The notes under the pieces: model-generated
What the model saw: the letters and a program-made list of their open reading frames with translations, nothing else
Databases searched by the model: none
Told to the model about the DNA's origin: nothing
Assembly (NCBI GenBank): GCA_033239005.1
Contig: BSQZ01000018.1
Span: 7,966,536 to 8,030,535 of the forward strand
DNA length: 64,000 nt
Direction of reading: 5' to 3'
DNA from: Lamellibrachia satsuma
Lineage: Eukaryota > Annelida > Polychaeta > Sabellida > Siboglinidae
Shown here: positions 1-12,203 of the stretch, one piece after another
Numbering within the stretch: position 1 is the first letter of the stretch
Layout of the letters: every line of letters starts with the position of its first letter
Translations under genes and position numbers: made by a program

Positions 1-411
1 TATCCCATCAACTCCCGGTGATTTATTATCTTTCATCTTCTTAATTTTCTTTTCTATCATTTCAGGAGTTACAAATAACTGCCCCAAATGTTCAGATTTA
101 TTGCCCTAAAATTTATTCAATGGAACTGGAAGTGAGCTGATATCTTTTGTGGTAAAAACTGAGCTGAAATACTCATTCAGGACCTCTGCCATTTGAAACC
201 CGTCTGAAATTATGTTTCCACTGTTGTTTTTGAATGATCCGACTTTATCACGAACTTTCTGTTTACTCCTTACATAAGCATAGAAACTCTTGCTGTCATT
301 TTATATATTACCTGGCAGTTTTTTTCAAAGATTCTTTTGTATTTTCTAATTTCAGTTGTAGCTAGGTTAAGTGCCTCTTTGTAGTTTGTGTAGTCTTCTA
401 CATTTCCAGTG
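1..411 (-). mobile_element. 5'-truncated CR1-type LINE fragment, running off the left edge
   Basis: The + strand here closely resembles 19741-20160, which lies inside the longer CR1 element of this window. Shared phrases include 'cctggtgatt', 'ggagttaca' and 'agtgcctctttgta'. The similarity stops near 411, so this copy is truncated at its 5' end, and the rest of the reverse-transcriptase region would lie to the left of the window. Indels break the frame, so it is a dead copy of the same or a sister family. Confidence 0.85.
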
Positions 412-1620
412 TAGTGTGCTGGTTGATATAATGACAGCTATTATTGGCCCATTTGATTTTTGTACTGGTAAGCCAATGCAAGTTGAACAAATGACAGCTA
501 TTATTGGCTATTATTGACAGCTATTGGTTTTTTGACGGCAGTCCATGTCCGGTTTAATCATTGTTGGCCCAATCGAGCCTTACTAGCTGTGCAGTGAGGT
601 TGGTGTTATCACCTACACAGTAATACTAATAAAAGAAGAACCAACACATGAAGGTTCATGAAAAAGTAACTTGAAACTTTATTTTAAATATATAAACATG
701 GAAGTAATGTTTGAAGCATCTTAACACTTTAAGTACATGCATGCAAATATGTCTAATATGAATAAATATGATCACACTCAAAATCAAATACTTGACACTA
801 AAAGAAAGGCAATGCAACAAATAAAAATAGAAGATATAGCACTCAGTAATACAAGTTGTTTTGAAAGTAATACATTGAAACATTACTTCTTGGATAAAAT
901 AGGACAAAAAACAATGAATTTACTAATTGTTGTGGTTTGCCTGCTGTTTGATTTGAGGAACCGGGATAGCAGGGCCTACATGCCGGTTATGTGTTTGAAT
1001 CAGAGCCCGAATCAAACTCAATTTCAAAGTCCACCGCGATCGCGTTTGGCCACTGCAGAGTGCCAGTGGTGGGCGACAATACAGTAGCTACTCAGTTACT
1101 AGCGGCAGGCACTTCAACATTATGGATCTCCACAGCGTAACAAAGGATGCTGATTCGGACTGTTCAGGGACAATCGCAGGAACTCTGCTTTTATTCAAGT
1201 TTACTAAAAAGGCATTAATTGTCGTGAACTTTGACGTTGACATCATCACATATTTTCACTTGCTTGAACTCAACCACGCCATCCGGGTCACGGCATTGTT
1301 TCTTCAAATGAGAGCGCCAATGGATAGGCACTGAGAAAGGTCATAGAACTGCGTTTCCCAACCAATGACATACATGATTACAATAAATAGAGATGAACCG
1401 CAGTATCATTATTTTTCAACGATGTTAAGGTTAAAAATATAGACCCGGATCGGAGGTATTCGCTATTCTGCCGCCAACAACATTCGTTGAATCACGATCT
1501 TGTGCGCTAAGAGTCACTAAGACAGTTCATACAATTTTATTATGAAAAAATTTCATCTTGTAAAAAGAAAAACCCGTCTTTTATTTTTATTGTACCCGTC
1601 GTCATAAGACTGGCTAAGGG
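412..1620. other. Non-coding stretch with no recognised gene
   Basis: I found no conserved exon on either strand. A short direct duplication of the phrase 'gacagctattattgg' lies at about 430-530. Open frames of 70-116 codons here have no recognisable motif and no convincing splice context. The missing first exon of MFSD14 could in principle lie here or further left, but I could not identify it. Confidence 0.5.
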
Positions 1621-1868
1621 CCTGTGGATGTGGCATGATCGTTATGGATGTGGCATGAACGTTATGGATGTGGCATGAACATTATGGATGTGGCATGAAC
1701 ATTATGGATGTGGTATGAGCGTTATGGATGTGGCATGAGCGTTATGTATGTGGCATGAACGTTATGGACGTGGCATGAACATTATATATGTGGCATGAAC
1801 GTTATGGATGTGCCATGAACATTATGGATGTGGCATGAACGTTATGTATGTGGCGTGAATGTTATGTA
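1621..1868. repeat. 20-bp minisatellite, about 12 copies
   Basis: The unit is approximately 'ggatgtggcatgaacgttat', with scattered substitutions. The copies are contiguous with no spacers. The array lies upstream of the first recognised MFSD14 exon and does not overlap any exon. Confidence 0.95.
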
Positions 1869-3010
1869 ATATTGGACAGTTAACTTAATAATACACCAAA
1901 TATGACACTTTACTAATAAACCATTTGTGTCATGAATTTACATTAAATATGGATGCAGTTTTGACGAAAAAGTGGTTTTTAACCAGTCAACTTGTTGGTG
2001 CAACAACCATAGCAAATAAGGCAAAAACTGTAATATTAGAGTGGTTTTATAAAGTTCAGACATTCTACTATACAATACAATCAACAATTTTGGGCACTGA
2101 TAGTGATAATATAATTTTTTTGGTAAAAAGTTCCATCTTAGCTCAGAATTACTTATATAACAATCAGTTAATAATATAAACCAAATAATTTGTAATAGTA
2201 AATATTTATGACTTCATTGCATGAGAACATGTGAGTAATTACCAGAAAGAACCAAATAAAGATCTTGGTAAAATTGGGTGATAAATCAACATGAAGATAT
2301 TTTTGACAATGAAGATATTTTTGGTAATAGAGATTAATGTTGCATATTTAGTTTGATGATGTATATGCAATTGTTAATGATATTTTCATGTAGTTGATTT
2401 GCTGCATTTAACCAATGTTTCTTGCATAATGCCACTAAATACATTGTCCGCCAACACTAAATATGCTGCTATATGGCCCATGGATTCATGCATTCCTGTC
2501 TGATCAAAATTATTGACTAACATAGTCTGCTGAATTCCTATTGTCATTGTTTTTCTGTTTGTTTGCAGACTTCATAGATAACATTGACATTTAAAGGATG
2601 CAAATGGTTGCATTTTATTTGCGGATCCTACAATGTATTTGGTAGGCAGATTTTTCTGGTTATGTTTGACTGTTTTCACCGAACTAACACTTGCCTGTAG
2701 GTGACAGTTGGCGGCTAATGCACACTTGTCATGTGTTTCTTACTAACTGATCTGGCTTTGGTTTAGATGAGGCGTCTCGGTATCTGTTTGTAAAATATTG
2801 GTTACTGTGACAGTTTAGTGTCATGTTCCTCCTTTTCTAACTGCGTCTGTTAGCATCACCTGGCTTTTGATTTGTTGCATGTTTGGTGGCATAGTATAGC
2901 CTGTAGCTGGTTTTGTAAATAAACCTATTAATGCCACCAGTAAACCTCACCTACGTATCCTACCAATCTGTCCAGCTAATCCCACTAAGCCACTTGTCAG
3001 ACCACATATT
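1869..3010. other. Unique AT-rich DNA with no recognised gene
   Basis: No conserved protein segment, RNA gene or repeat was recognised. Short open frames are present but show no domain signal. Confidence 0.5.
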
Positions 3011-4425
3011 TTGTCATGCTAGCTGCCACCATCCTACAGATCACAGATCATGTCATGCTGCCTCCCACCATCCACCAGATCACAGATCATGCCATGCTAC
3101 CTCCCACCATCCACTCTCAGCCACAGATCATGTTATGCTACCCCTCACCATCCACACTTCTGATCATAGATCATGTTATGCTACCTCCATCCATCCATTC
3201 TAAGCCACTGATCATGCCATGCTACCTCCATCCCATCTACTATAAGCCACAGATCATGCCATGCTAACTCCTTCCATCCACTCTAAGCCACAAGATCATG
3301 CGATGCTACCCCATACCATCCACTCTAAGCCACAGATCATGCCATGCTACCCTACACCATCCACTCTAAGCCACAGGTCATGTCATGCTACCTCCATCCA
3401 TCTACTCTAAGCCACAGATCATGCCATGCTACACTACACCATCCACTCTAAGCCACAGATCATGTCATGCTACCTCAATCCATCCACTCTAAGCCACAGA
3501 TCATGCCATGCTACCTCCATCCATCTACTCTAAGCCACAGATCATGCCATGCTACACTACACCATCCACTCTAAGCCACAGATCATGTCATGCTACCTCA
3601 ATCCATCCACTCTAAGCCACAGATCATGTCATGCTACCCTACACCATCCACTCTAAGCCACAGATCATGTCATGCTACCCTACACCATCCACTCTAAGCC
3701 ACAGATCATGTCATGCTACCTCCATCCATCTACTCTAAGCCACAGATCATGCCATGCTACACTACACCATCCACTCTAAGCCACAGATCATGTCATGCTA
3801 CCTCAATCCATCCACTCTAAGCCACAGATCATGTCATGCTACCCTACACAATCTACTCTAAGCCACAGATCATGCCATGCTACCCTACACCATCCACTCT
3901 AAGCCACAGATCATGTCATGCTACATCAATCCATCCACTCTAAGCCACAGATCATGTCATGCTACCCTACACCATCCACTCTAAGCCACATATCATGCCA
4001 TGCTATCCTACACCATACACTCTAAGCCACAGATCATGTCATGCTACCTCCATCCATCTACTCTAAGCCACAGATCATGCCATGCTACCCTACACCATCC
4101 ACTCTAAGCCACAGATCATGTCATGCTACCCTACACCATCCACTCTAAGCCACAGATCATGCCATGCTACCCTACACCATCCACTCTAAGCCACAGATCA
4201 TGTCATGCTACCTCCATCCATCTACTCTAAGCCACAGATCATGCCATGCTACCCTACACCATCCACTCTAAGCCACAGATCGTGCTATGCTACCCTACAC
4301 CATCCACTCTAAGCCACAGATCATGTCATGCTACCTCCATCCATCTACTCTAAGCCACAGATCATGCCATGCTACCCTACACCATCCACTCTAAGCCACA
4401 GATCATGTCATGCTACCCCACCTTC
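3011..4425. repeat. 41-bp minisatellite, about 34 copies
   Basis: Units combine the core 'ctaagccacagatcatg' with one of a few variant middles, such as 'ctacaccatccact' or 'ctccatccatctact'. The variants are interspersed and not blocked, which suggests repeated block duplication. The first copies (3011-3300) are the most degenerate. Confidence 0.95.
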
Positions 4426-5586
4426 TACTCCTTAGGTAACAGTCACTAATCCCAACACAAAACAGTTGCATGCATAAATATTTGTTTTTAATTGATGGGT
4501 GTAACAAGCTCACATAATTTGATTGTGTCAACTTATTGAAAATCGATGACAAACACAAACCAGAAACTTCATTTATCCATGGTTACTGTTTAATAGTATG
4601 GCTGGACTAGCTCTAATGTTGTATACTGTTTAGCTATTTTGACTAAAGCCTTACATTTTTGTTTAGCCAAATACAAATTCCTTTGGCCAATTTTTTTTAA
4701 TGTGTATCAAGACGACTATAAACACTCATGTATTCTGCGTACTTTTCAACAAAAATGCTTTTGGGCAAATTGGCTGAAATGGGTAACTTGTTTAAACAAA
4801 TCCGATGCCATGTGGCCTATGGCCCAAATGGCCACTGGTAGCGCTAGCCTAGTTTGGCATACATCTATTATGGTGATACTATTTCAGGTTTATTTAATTG
4901 TGTTGGTAAGGTGTGTTTGAAATATAAATTCAGATATATCCATTTAAAATGCAGCAATAGAACCAGTTAAATGCATTTAAATAAAATAAAAATAAGTTTT
5001 TTATTGTCTGTTGTGAGTACAATGACGTCCGCCACATTGTTCATCCAAATGAAACTTGACATTGCCACAAGGTGTCGCCAGCTGCGAACTGATGAAAAGA
5101 AAATAACATCTCTTATTCCCAATAAAGTTCCCAGTGATTGTCCATGGACATTCAGTTCCGGGGGGGGGGTCGACAACCCAGTCGAATCCTTTCTTTGATA
5201 TATCTTTCTGATAAGCTTGACGCCTCTGGAAAGTATTCAGACATGCAGTTATCATGTGCATAATGTTCAATCAAATGAATCCATTCCATATTTGTATGGG
5301 TATGGCAAAGGAGGAAATAGACAGTGAAGCGAATATAGACGAGGGGGAATACGTGAGGGAAGGGGATAGGTGAGGGAGAGAATAGAGAGGAAACTTGTCA
5401 AGAAGGGAATGAGGCTTGATTGGGGTTTCCCAGATCTGCGTGGCGGGCTAGTGCTTGCGTTCCTCTAACCAAAATCTCTCTGGGCAGTAACAGTCAAGTG
5501 GTCAGCTCCAGTTTAGACCAGAAACCTTGTGCTATGGGACACCCTTGTTTCTGGTCACCCATTGAGGGTCTGTAGGTGATGGCATT
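4426..5586. other. Non-coding interval, contains a G10 run
   Basis: No exon was recognised. A run of ten G residues occurs at 5159-5168. Purine-rich DNA lies at about 5310-5400. Overlapping open frames on both strands (for example 4971-5198 and 5001-5270) carry no recognisable motif. Confidence 0.5.
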
Positions 5587-6120
5587 GTGTGTGTCACCAC
5601 TGTGTGTGTGACCACGGTGTGTGTGACCACGGTGTGTGTGACCACGGTGTGTGTGACCACGGTGTGTGTGACCACGGTGTGTGTGACCACGGTGTGTGTG
5701 ACCACGGTGTGTGTGACCACGGGTGTGTGTGACCACGGTGTGTGTGACCACGGTGTGTGTGACCACGGTGTGTGTGACCACGGTGTGTGTGTGACCACGG
5801 TGTGTGTGTGACCACGGTGTGTGTGTGACCACGGTGTGTGTGTCACCACGGTGTGTGTCACCACGGTGTGTGTCACCACGGTGTGTGTCACCACGGTGTG
5901 TGTGACCACGGTGTGTGTGACCACAGGTGTGTGTGACCACGGTGTGTGTGACCACGGTGTGTGTGACCACGGTGTGTGTGACCACGGTGTGTGTGTGACC
6001 ACGGTGTGTGTGTGACCACGGTGTGTGTGTCACCACGGTGTGTGTGTCACCACGGTGTGTGTCACCACGGTGTGTGTCACCACGGTGTGTGTCACCACGG
6101 TGTGTGTCACCACGGTGTGT
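5587..6120. repeat. 16-bp GT-rich minisatellite, about 33 copies
   Basis: The unit is 'gtgtgtgtgaccacgg', with variants carrying GT expansions and a GACC/CACC change. Two long similar blocks (about 5600-5850 and 5880-6060) show the same order of variants, which indicates block duplication. Long open frames on both strands are by-products of the repeat. Confidence 0.95.
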
Positions 6121-7318
6121 GATTGGGGAGACTGAGATTAAGTCGCTCTATACATAAAGTGTGTGCGAATGACGTGGATGATGACTTACAGCATTAGTCG
6201 CGGTGTTAGTCACGTAGATGGGGATGTAGAGACTCATTGTCTGTGTGGGTTAGAGCGTATTTGGACGCTACGGCCACTGGGACACATTTGTAAGCCGCAA
6301 CTAAACTAAGCTAGCTATGTTGACGCTGCCTGCCATGTTGCACTAATGCTTATGACAAACACAGAATTTAGATTCAGATGTTTGAATTCATATTAAAAGG
6401 AACCTTTGATGATTAGTTGAGTTTAAGTCCTCTTTTGGCCGTTATATAATTTCATCTTGATGTGATGGAAATTAGCTTGCAGCATAAAAGTTTGTATGGT
6501 TTTAAAATGCATCATTGTGTAGAAGTAAGGACATGAATGATACCAACTCCCTTCTTGACTTGACTATTTGCTCACCATTATAGCAAACATATTTCTACAA
6601 TTGCAGCATTGTGTACACTGTATTTTCCAGTAGGAGAGTGGATTGTTGCATGGGAAATGGAATGCTTTTTGTGTGCTATCATTTGCTTTCTTTAGTTCTT
6701 GCCTGAATGAAGCCACATTTAAAGAAGATATATGTTATATAATAACTATGTACTTACCTTCTTATTCCATTACGTTATAGATATTGGTGCAAGGTAATAT
6801 ATAAGTTATTTGAAACTCCGAATGTTATACAAAAATGTCATGATATTGAGGTAAATGTCATGAAATTTCATTGTCATTTATTATTTATTCTGTAACAAAG
6901 TTTTCTGTGAAGTAAATTTTTCCTGTAGTCTTGTTCGAACAGTTCACATTTGACTGTAATAGTGATGAATATATGAGTAACTCGGCCAAGCACAACAGCC
7001 AAAATAGATTCATTGGCTTCCCACACATATGGTATTGAAGCTATGTTGGCATGGCAAGTCAGACATAAATCTAGCAATTTATCTTGTTATGAATAAAAAT
7101 TCCCTGAAGACACTTCATCATGAAGGCCTGCTGTTGCAGGTTATTGACTTAGGTTTGAGTGTGGCAGTAATATCCAGGCTGTTGGGTCATTACAATGTAT
7201 ATTTAATATCACTTTTATATGGACTTATTGAAGTGCAAGTTTATGTAGGATTCAGGGGATGTCTCAAATTATTAATAATTTTCCAAAATGGCAGAATTGT
7301 TTTTTGGGGTCATCAAAA
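6121..7318. other. Unique AT-rich DNA with no recognised gene
   Basis: No conserved exon or RNA gene was recognised. This segment lies immediately left of the foldback element. Confidence 0.5.
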
Positions 7319-7662
7319 CATTTCAGTACAATTTTATCAAAAACCATAAATTTATAATTTAATAATAATGTAATATAAAGTCCTACATTAATAGAATGAA
7401 TAAAATCATTATATTCTATTCACTTACATAAGAAAAAGACAGGGTGTATAAATTTTTGGAACACGTTTAGTGAAGAATGCAACACAGTTTTAAAATGCAC
7501 ACATTTAAAAAAAATTACATGTATGGCTCTGATTAGATGTTTGATAGCTCTTTGGAAGTTAATTTAATTCCTGAGCATGTAGACGTGTCCTACAATCAGG
7601 TCAGGTAACACTGTGAAGGTGACACAAAACAAAAACACCAAGGGGCCATTATGAAATAAGTA

Positions 7663-7714
<52 letters not shown>

Positions 7715-7844
7715 TACTTGCAATTAATTATCAAATATTGCATTCTTTTTACATATATAAAAATTACTTGCAATTAATTATCAAATATTGCATTCTTTTT
7801 ATATATATAAAAATTACTTGCAATTAATGATCAAATATTGCATT

Positions 7845-7886
<42 letters not shown>

Positions 7887-8287
7887 TACTTGCAATTAAT
7901 TTTCAAATATTGCATTCTTTTGTAGAGGCTGAACAGCAAACAACATATTTCATAATGGTCCCTTGGTGTTTTTGTTTTGTGTCGCCTTCACAGTGTTACC
8001 TGACCTGATTGTAGGACACGTCTACATGCTCAGGAATTAAATTAACTGCCAAAGAGCTATCAAACATCTAATCAGAGCTATACATGTAAAAAAAATTTCA
8101 AATGTGTGCATTTTAAAACTGTGTTGCATTTTGCACTAAACGTGTTCCAAAAATTTATACACCCTGTCTTTTTCTTATGTAAGTGAAGAGAATATAATGA
8201 TTTTATTCATTCTATTAATGTAGGACTTTATATTACATTATTATTAAATTATAAATTTATGGTTTTTGATAAAATTGTACTGAAATG
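7319..8287. mobile_element. Foldback (long inverted repeat) element, about 970 bp
   Basis: The left arm, from about 7319 to 7660, is the reverse complement of the right arm, from about 7930 to 8287. It begins 'catttcagtacaatttt' and the right arm ends with the complementary sequence. The arms are about 340 bp long and differ at only a few sites. The centre (about 7660-7925) is AT-rich, with (TA)n runs and three roughly 60-bp tandem copies containing 'aaattacttgcaatta'. There is no transposase open frame. This is the structure of a non-autonomous foldback or MITE-like element. No clear target-site duplication was found. Confidence 0.8.
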
Positions 8288-8362
8288 GTTTAAATTGGTT
8301 ATGGAATTTATTTATTTAATGTTGTGGTTTCACTGTCTCATAATTCTGTTGTTCGCCTTCAG

Positions 8363-8458
8363 AAAACTGGCATCTTCCAACCGAGCGTATACCATGCCTT
8401 GATTGTCATCTTTCTTGAGTTCTTCAGTTGGGGTCTTCTCACCTCGCCCGTCATTAAG
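8363..8458 (+). CDS. mfsd14: MFSD14 exon: first transmembrane helix
   Basis: This exon encodes 32 residues beginning KTGIFQPSVYHALIVIF, matching the family's PSVYHA..VIFLEFF helix 1. The acceptor is 'cgccttcag' and the donor AAG/gtgagt; it enters and leaves in phase 0. Its last 29 bases are repeated in the array that follows. Confidence 0.95.
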
Positions 8459-11400
8459 GTGAGTTCTGGGGTCTTCTCACCTCGCCCGTCATTAAGGTGA
8501 GTTCTGGGGTCTTCTCACCTCGCCCGTCATTAAGGTGAGTTCTGGGGTCTTCTCACCTCGCCTGTCATTAAGTTGAGTTCTGGGGTCTTCTCACCTCGCC
8601 CGTCATTAAGGTGAGTTCTGGGGTCTTCTCACCTTGCCCGTCATTAAGGTGAGTTCTGGGGTCTTCTCACCTCGCCTGTCATTAAGGTGAGTTCTGGGGT
8701 CTTCTCACCTATCATTAAGATGAGTTCTGGGGTCTTCTCACCTCGCCTGTCATTAAGGTGAGTTTTGAGATCTTTTCACCTCACCCGTCATTAAGGTGAG
8801 TTCTGGGATCTTCTTACCTCACCCGTCATTAAGTTGAGTTCTGGGGTCTTCTTACCTCACCTGTCATTAAGGTGAGTTCTGTGGTCTTCTTATCTCTCCC
8901 GTCATTAAGGTGAGTTCTAGAGTCTTCTTACTTCTCCCATCATTAAGGTGAGTTATGGGATCTTCTCACCTCACCCGTCATTAAGGTGAGTTCTGTGGTC
9001 TTCTCGTCTCTCCCGTCATTAAGATGAGTTTTTGGGTCTTCTCGAGTTATGGGGTCTGATATCAGTTATATAATTATGCTTTCAAATTATGCTTTCAAAG
9101 TGTCGGAGATATGAAATATTGTGTTAATAAATACATTTAATGCATTTGCATTTAAAAATTTGAAGTGCATTACGTTTGCAGAACTTAATTTGCGTAGATG
9201 TAGCCAAAAGAAATCTTTGCAACTTATGCCATTGGTTGATGGAGCAACTCGTGCCATTGGTTGATGGAGCAACTCATGCCATTGGTTGATGGAGCAACTC
9301 GTGCCATTGGTTGATGGAGCAACTCGTGCCATTGGTTGATGGAGCAACTCGTGCCATTGGTTGATGGAGCAACTCGTGCCATTGGTTGATGGAGCAACTC
9401 GTGCCATTGGTTGATGGAGCAACTCGTGCCATTGGTTGATGGAGCAACTCGTGTCATTGGTTGATGGAGCAACTCGTGCCATTGGTTGATGGAGCAACTC
9501 GTGTCATTGGTTGATGGAGCAAATCGTGCCATTGGTTGATGGAGCAACTCGTGCCATTGGTTGATGGGACAAACTTCAATTCCACATTTGTTCAAATGGA
9601 TCCACAACAGCACCCGTGGGTTTGGGTTCCCGGGAGTGTGTTCAATGGAACTGAACATGTATAAAGGCAGTGAAAAAGACAAGTTGTCATGTTACCAAAG
9701 GGCCATCTAAAAAATTGGTGTATGACACTGCATAAAACCAATGTGATTTCCCTCTGACCCCCCCACCCACCTGTCCACTAAAAACATAAAACTTTAAATA
9801 ACATTGACCTGTGGCTACCTGTAAAAATGTCTGTCCTTGTCACACAGGTAGACACATGTCACACAGGTAGACACATGTCACACAGGTAGACACATGGACT
9901 AGGACGAGTGTAGTGGAATGGAATTGATTTGTTCCTCTTTTCATCAGAACCCTTATGAACTGTTCCTCTTTCATCAGAACCCTTATGAACTGTTATTCTT
10001 TTCATCAGAACCCCCCATGAACTGTTCCTCTTTTCATCAGAACCCTTATGAACTGGGATTAGAAAATAAACAATGTTTTCTGGGAAAAATACCTCGATGT
10101 AGGAAGCTAAATGAAATGTTTTGAAATAGCCACTAAACACTATTGGCCACTAAACACTAGTGGCCACTAAACACTAGTGGCCACTAAACACTAGTAGCCA
10201 CTAAATACTAGTGGTCACTGAACACTAGTAGCCACTAAACACTAGTGGCCACTAAACACTAGTAGCCACTAAATACTAGTAGCCACTAAACACTAGTGGC
10301 CACTAAACACTAGTGGCCACTAAACACTAGTAGCCACTAAACACTAGTGGCAGATAAGATGTACCTTTTCGAAACATTCAGTTCAAATTCTGTGGTCAGC
10401 AAAAGAAGGAAAAAAAACTTAAGAACTCTGCTCCAGTTCGGATGACTTTGATAACGTTTTAAACAACACTATGTGCTATCACGTTTTTGAATAATTGTGA
10501 ATGTGATATATCTGTTGTTGTCTTTCAGGTTCTCAATGACATGTTTCCAGGTCAGCAGTTTCTTATGAATGGCCTCATACAAGGAGTTAAGGTAATGTCG
10601 ACCAAACCTGTCAACTTTGGTTTGTAGTTGTTTGACATCAGACACAGTCAGAACCACTTCCTCTGGGAATAAATGACAGCAAATATTGCACTGAAGTGAC
10701 ACTTTTATTCCTGATGATGATGTGACAACGTGATCTATGACTCTGTCAAAGGCTTCCACATACAGGCAGGGTTCAATCTAGGTTGCTTCTTTGCGCCAGT
10801 GACACAGTGTTTTAACTTCTTTCAATTAGAAACAATTTGAAGTAATTACAAATCAGTCATACTTTAAAGCCAGTGCTCTTCATGCAATTTGTTGGTCACC
10901 ATCCCAGCCTTGCAGCACTATAGTGAATGTCACCTTAAGTGACAAAGTGGAGCTGGTTGTTGGTCACCATCCCAGCCTTGCAGTACTATAGTGAATGTCA
11001 CCTTAAGTGACAAAGTGGAGCTGGTTGTTGGTCACCATCCCAGCCTTGCAGCACTACAGTGAATGTCACCTTAAGTGACAAAGTGGAGCTGGTTGTTGGT
11101 CACCATCCCAGCCTTACAGCTCTACAGTGAATGTCACCTTAAGTGACAAAGTGGAGCTGGTTGTTGGTATTCATCATACAAATGTTATATACCAAATTAT
11201 AGGTAATAAATTATTAAGAAAACCAACACAGTAACATTGATAAAATAGTTTAGCAATGGCTTCCAAAACAATTACAATATTGAACTGAATCGTACAAATA
11301 ATTAATTAATGCAGAATGCTCATTGTTCCTGTCAATTATGGGAGAGCACAATTACCTTTCATGTCCGACTAAATAATGCACATGGGTAAAGTGGCATACA

Positions 11401-12148
11401 CTTGCAAGCTGCACAGTCGGTGCAATATTGTACAAAATGGCCCACTTCTACAACCTAGGTGGCCCACTTATACAACCTAGGTGGCCCACTTCTACAACCA
11501 CTGGCCCACTCAGCTAAGGTCCCAGATTGAACCCTGTACATGACTCATGATAGCATATGAGCCATTTCATATTCTTTATCATTCTCAAACAGTTACCGCT
11601 TTCAAACAGAAATCCTGTGCTGTAATCACATTCTTAGATATTAGAGAAATGCATGCATGTTCACATCCATTTATATAATTATATTTTTGGCACAGTGAAT
11701 TATAAGAATTTTAGTTCCAAAATCCAGATATGTGTTGTTTCAATACAATTAGTTTTCATTTCAATGAGAATTACAGTTAACATTTCACAATCAGTTTCAA
11801 TTGCATCATTTCCATGACAAAATACATTGGCATACACTAGTTCCAAATGTTGGAATTCTATAGTGATAAAGAATCATCTTGAAGATTGTATTCGCTTCAA
11901 AAGTTTAAAAAGAGAGTCAAAGCACTTATTCGTGATGAATGTATGAATGCTGAACTCTAATAGATGGTAATAGTTTCATTACAGCTAGACAGCTAGTATA
12001 TGTACTTATTGTGAACAGTTTTTATTGTGAATAATATGTTGCAAAATAACCTTATTCAATGTTGATTTGTTACACTACACAGTTGTGGTCATGTGCCGTT
12101 GTCAGTGGTCGAATTATATTTAAATCGGTTGTTATATAAACTATGTGA

Positions 12149-12203
<55 letters not shown>

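Noticed and set aside
5494..6036. His/Thr-rich 180-codon open frame
   Set aside because: It is translation of the 16-bp GT-rich array.
1..8362. Search for the MFSD14 first coding exon
   Set aside because: No + strand segment encoding a short basic N-terminus ending with a donor of the right phase could be recognised. It is probably left of the window or too divergent.
9225..9566. CRISPR-like regular repeats (here and in other arrays)
   Set aside because: Units are contiguous with no unique spacers, and the context is an animal gene intron.
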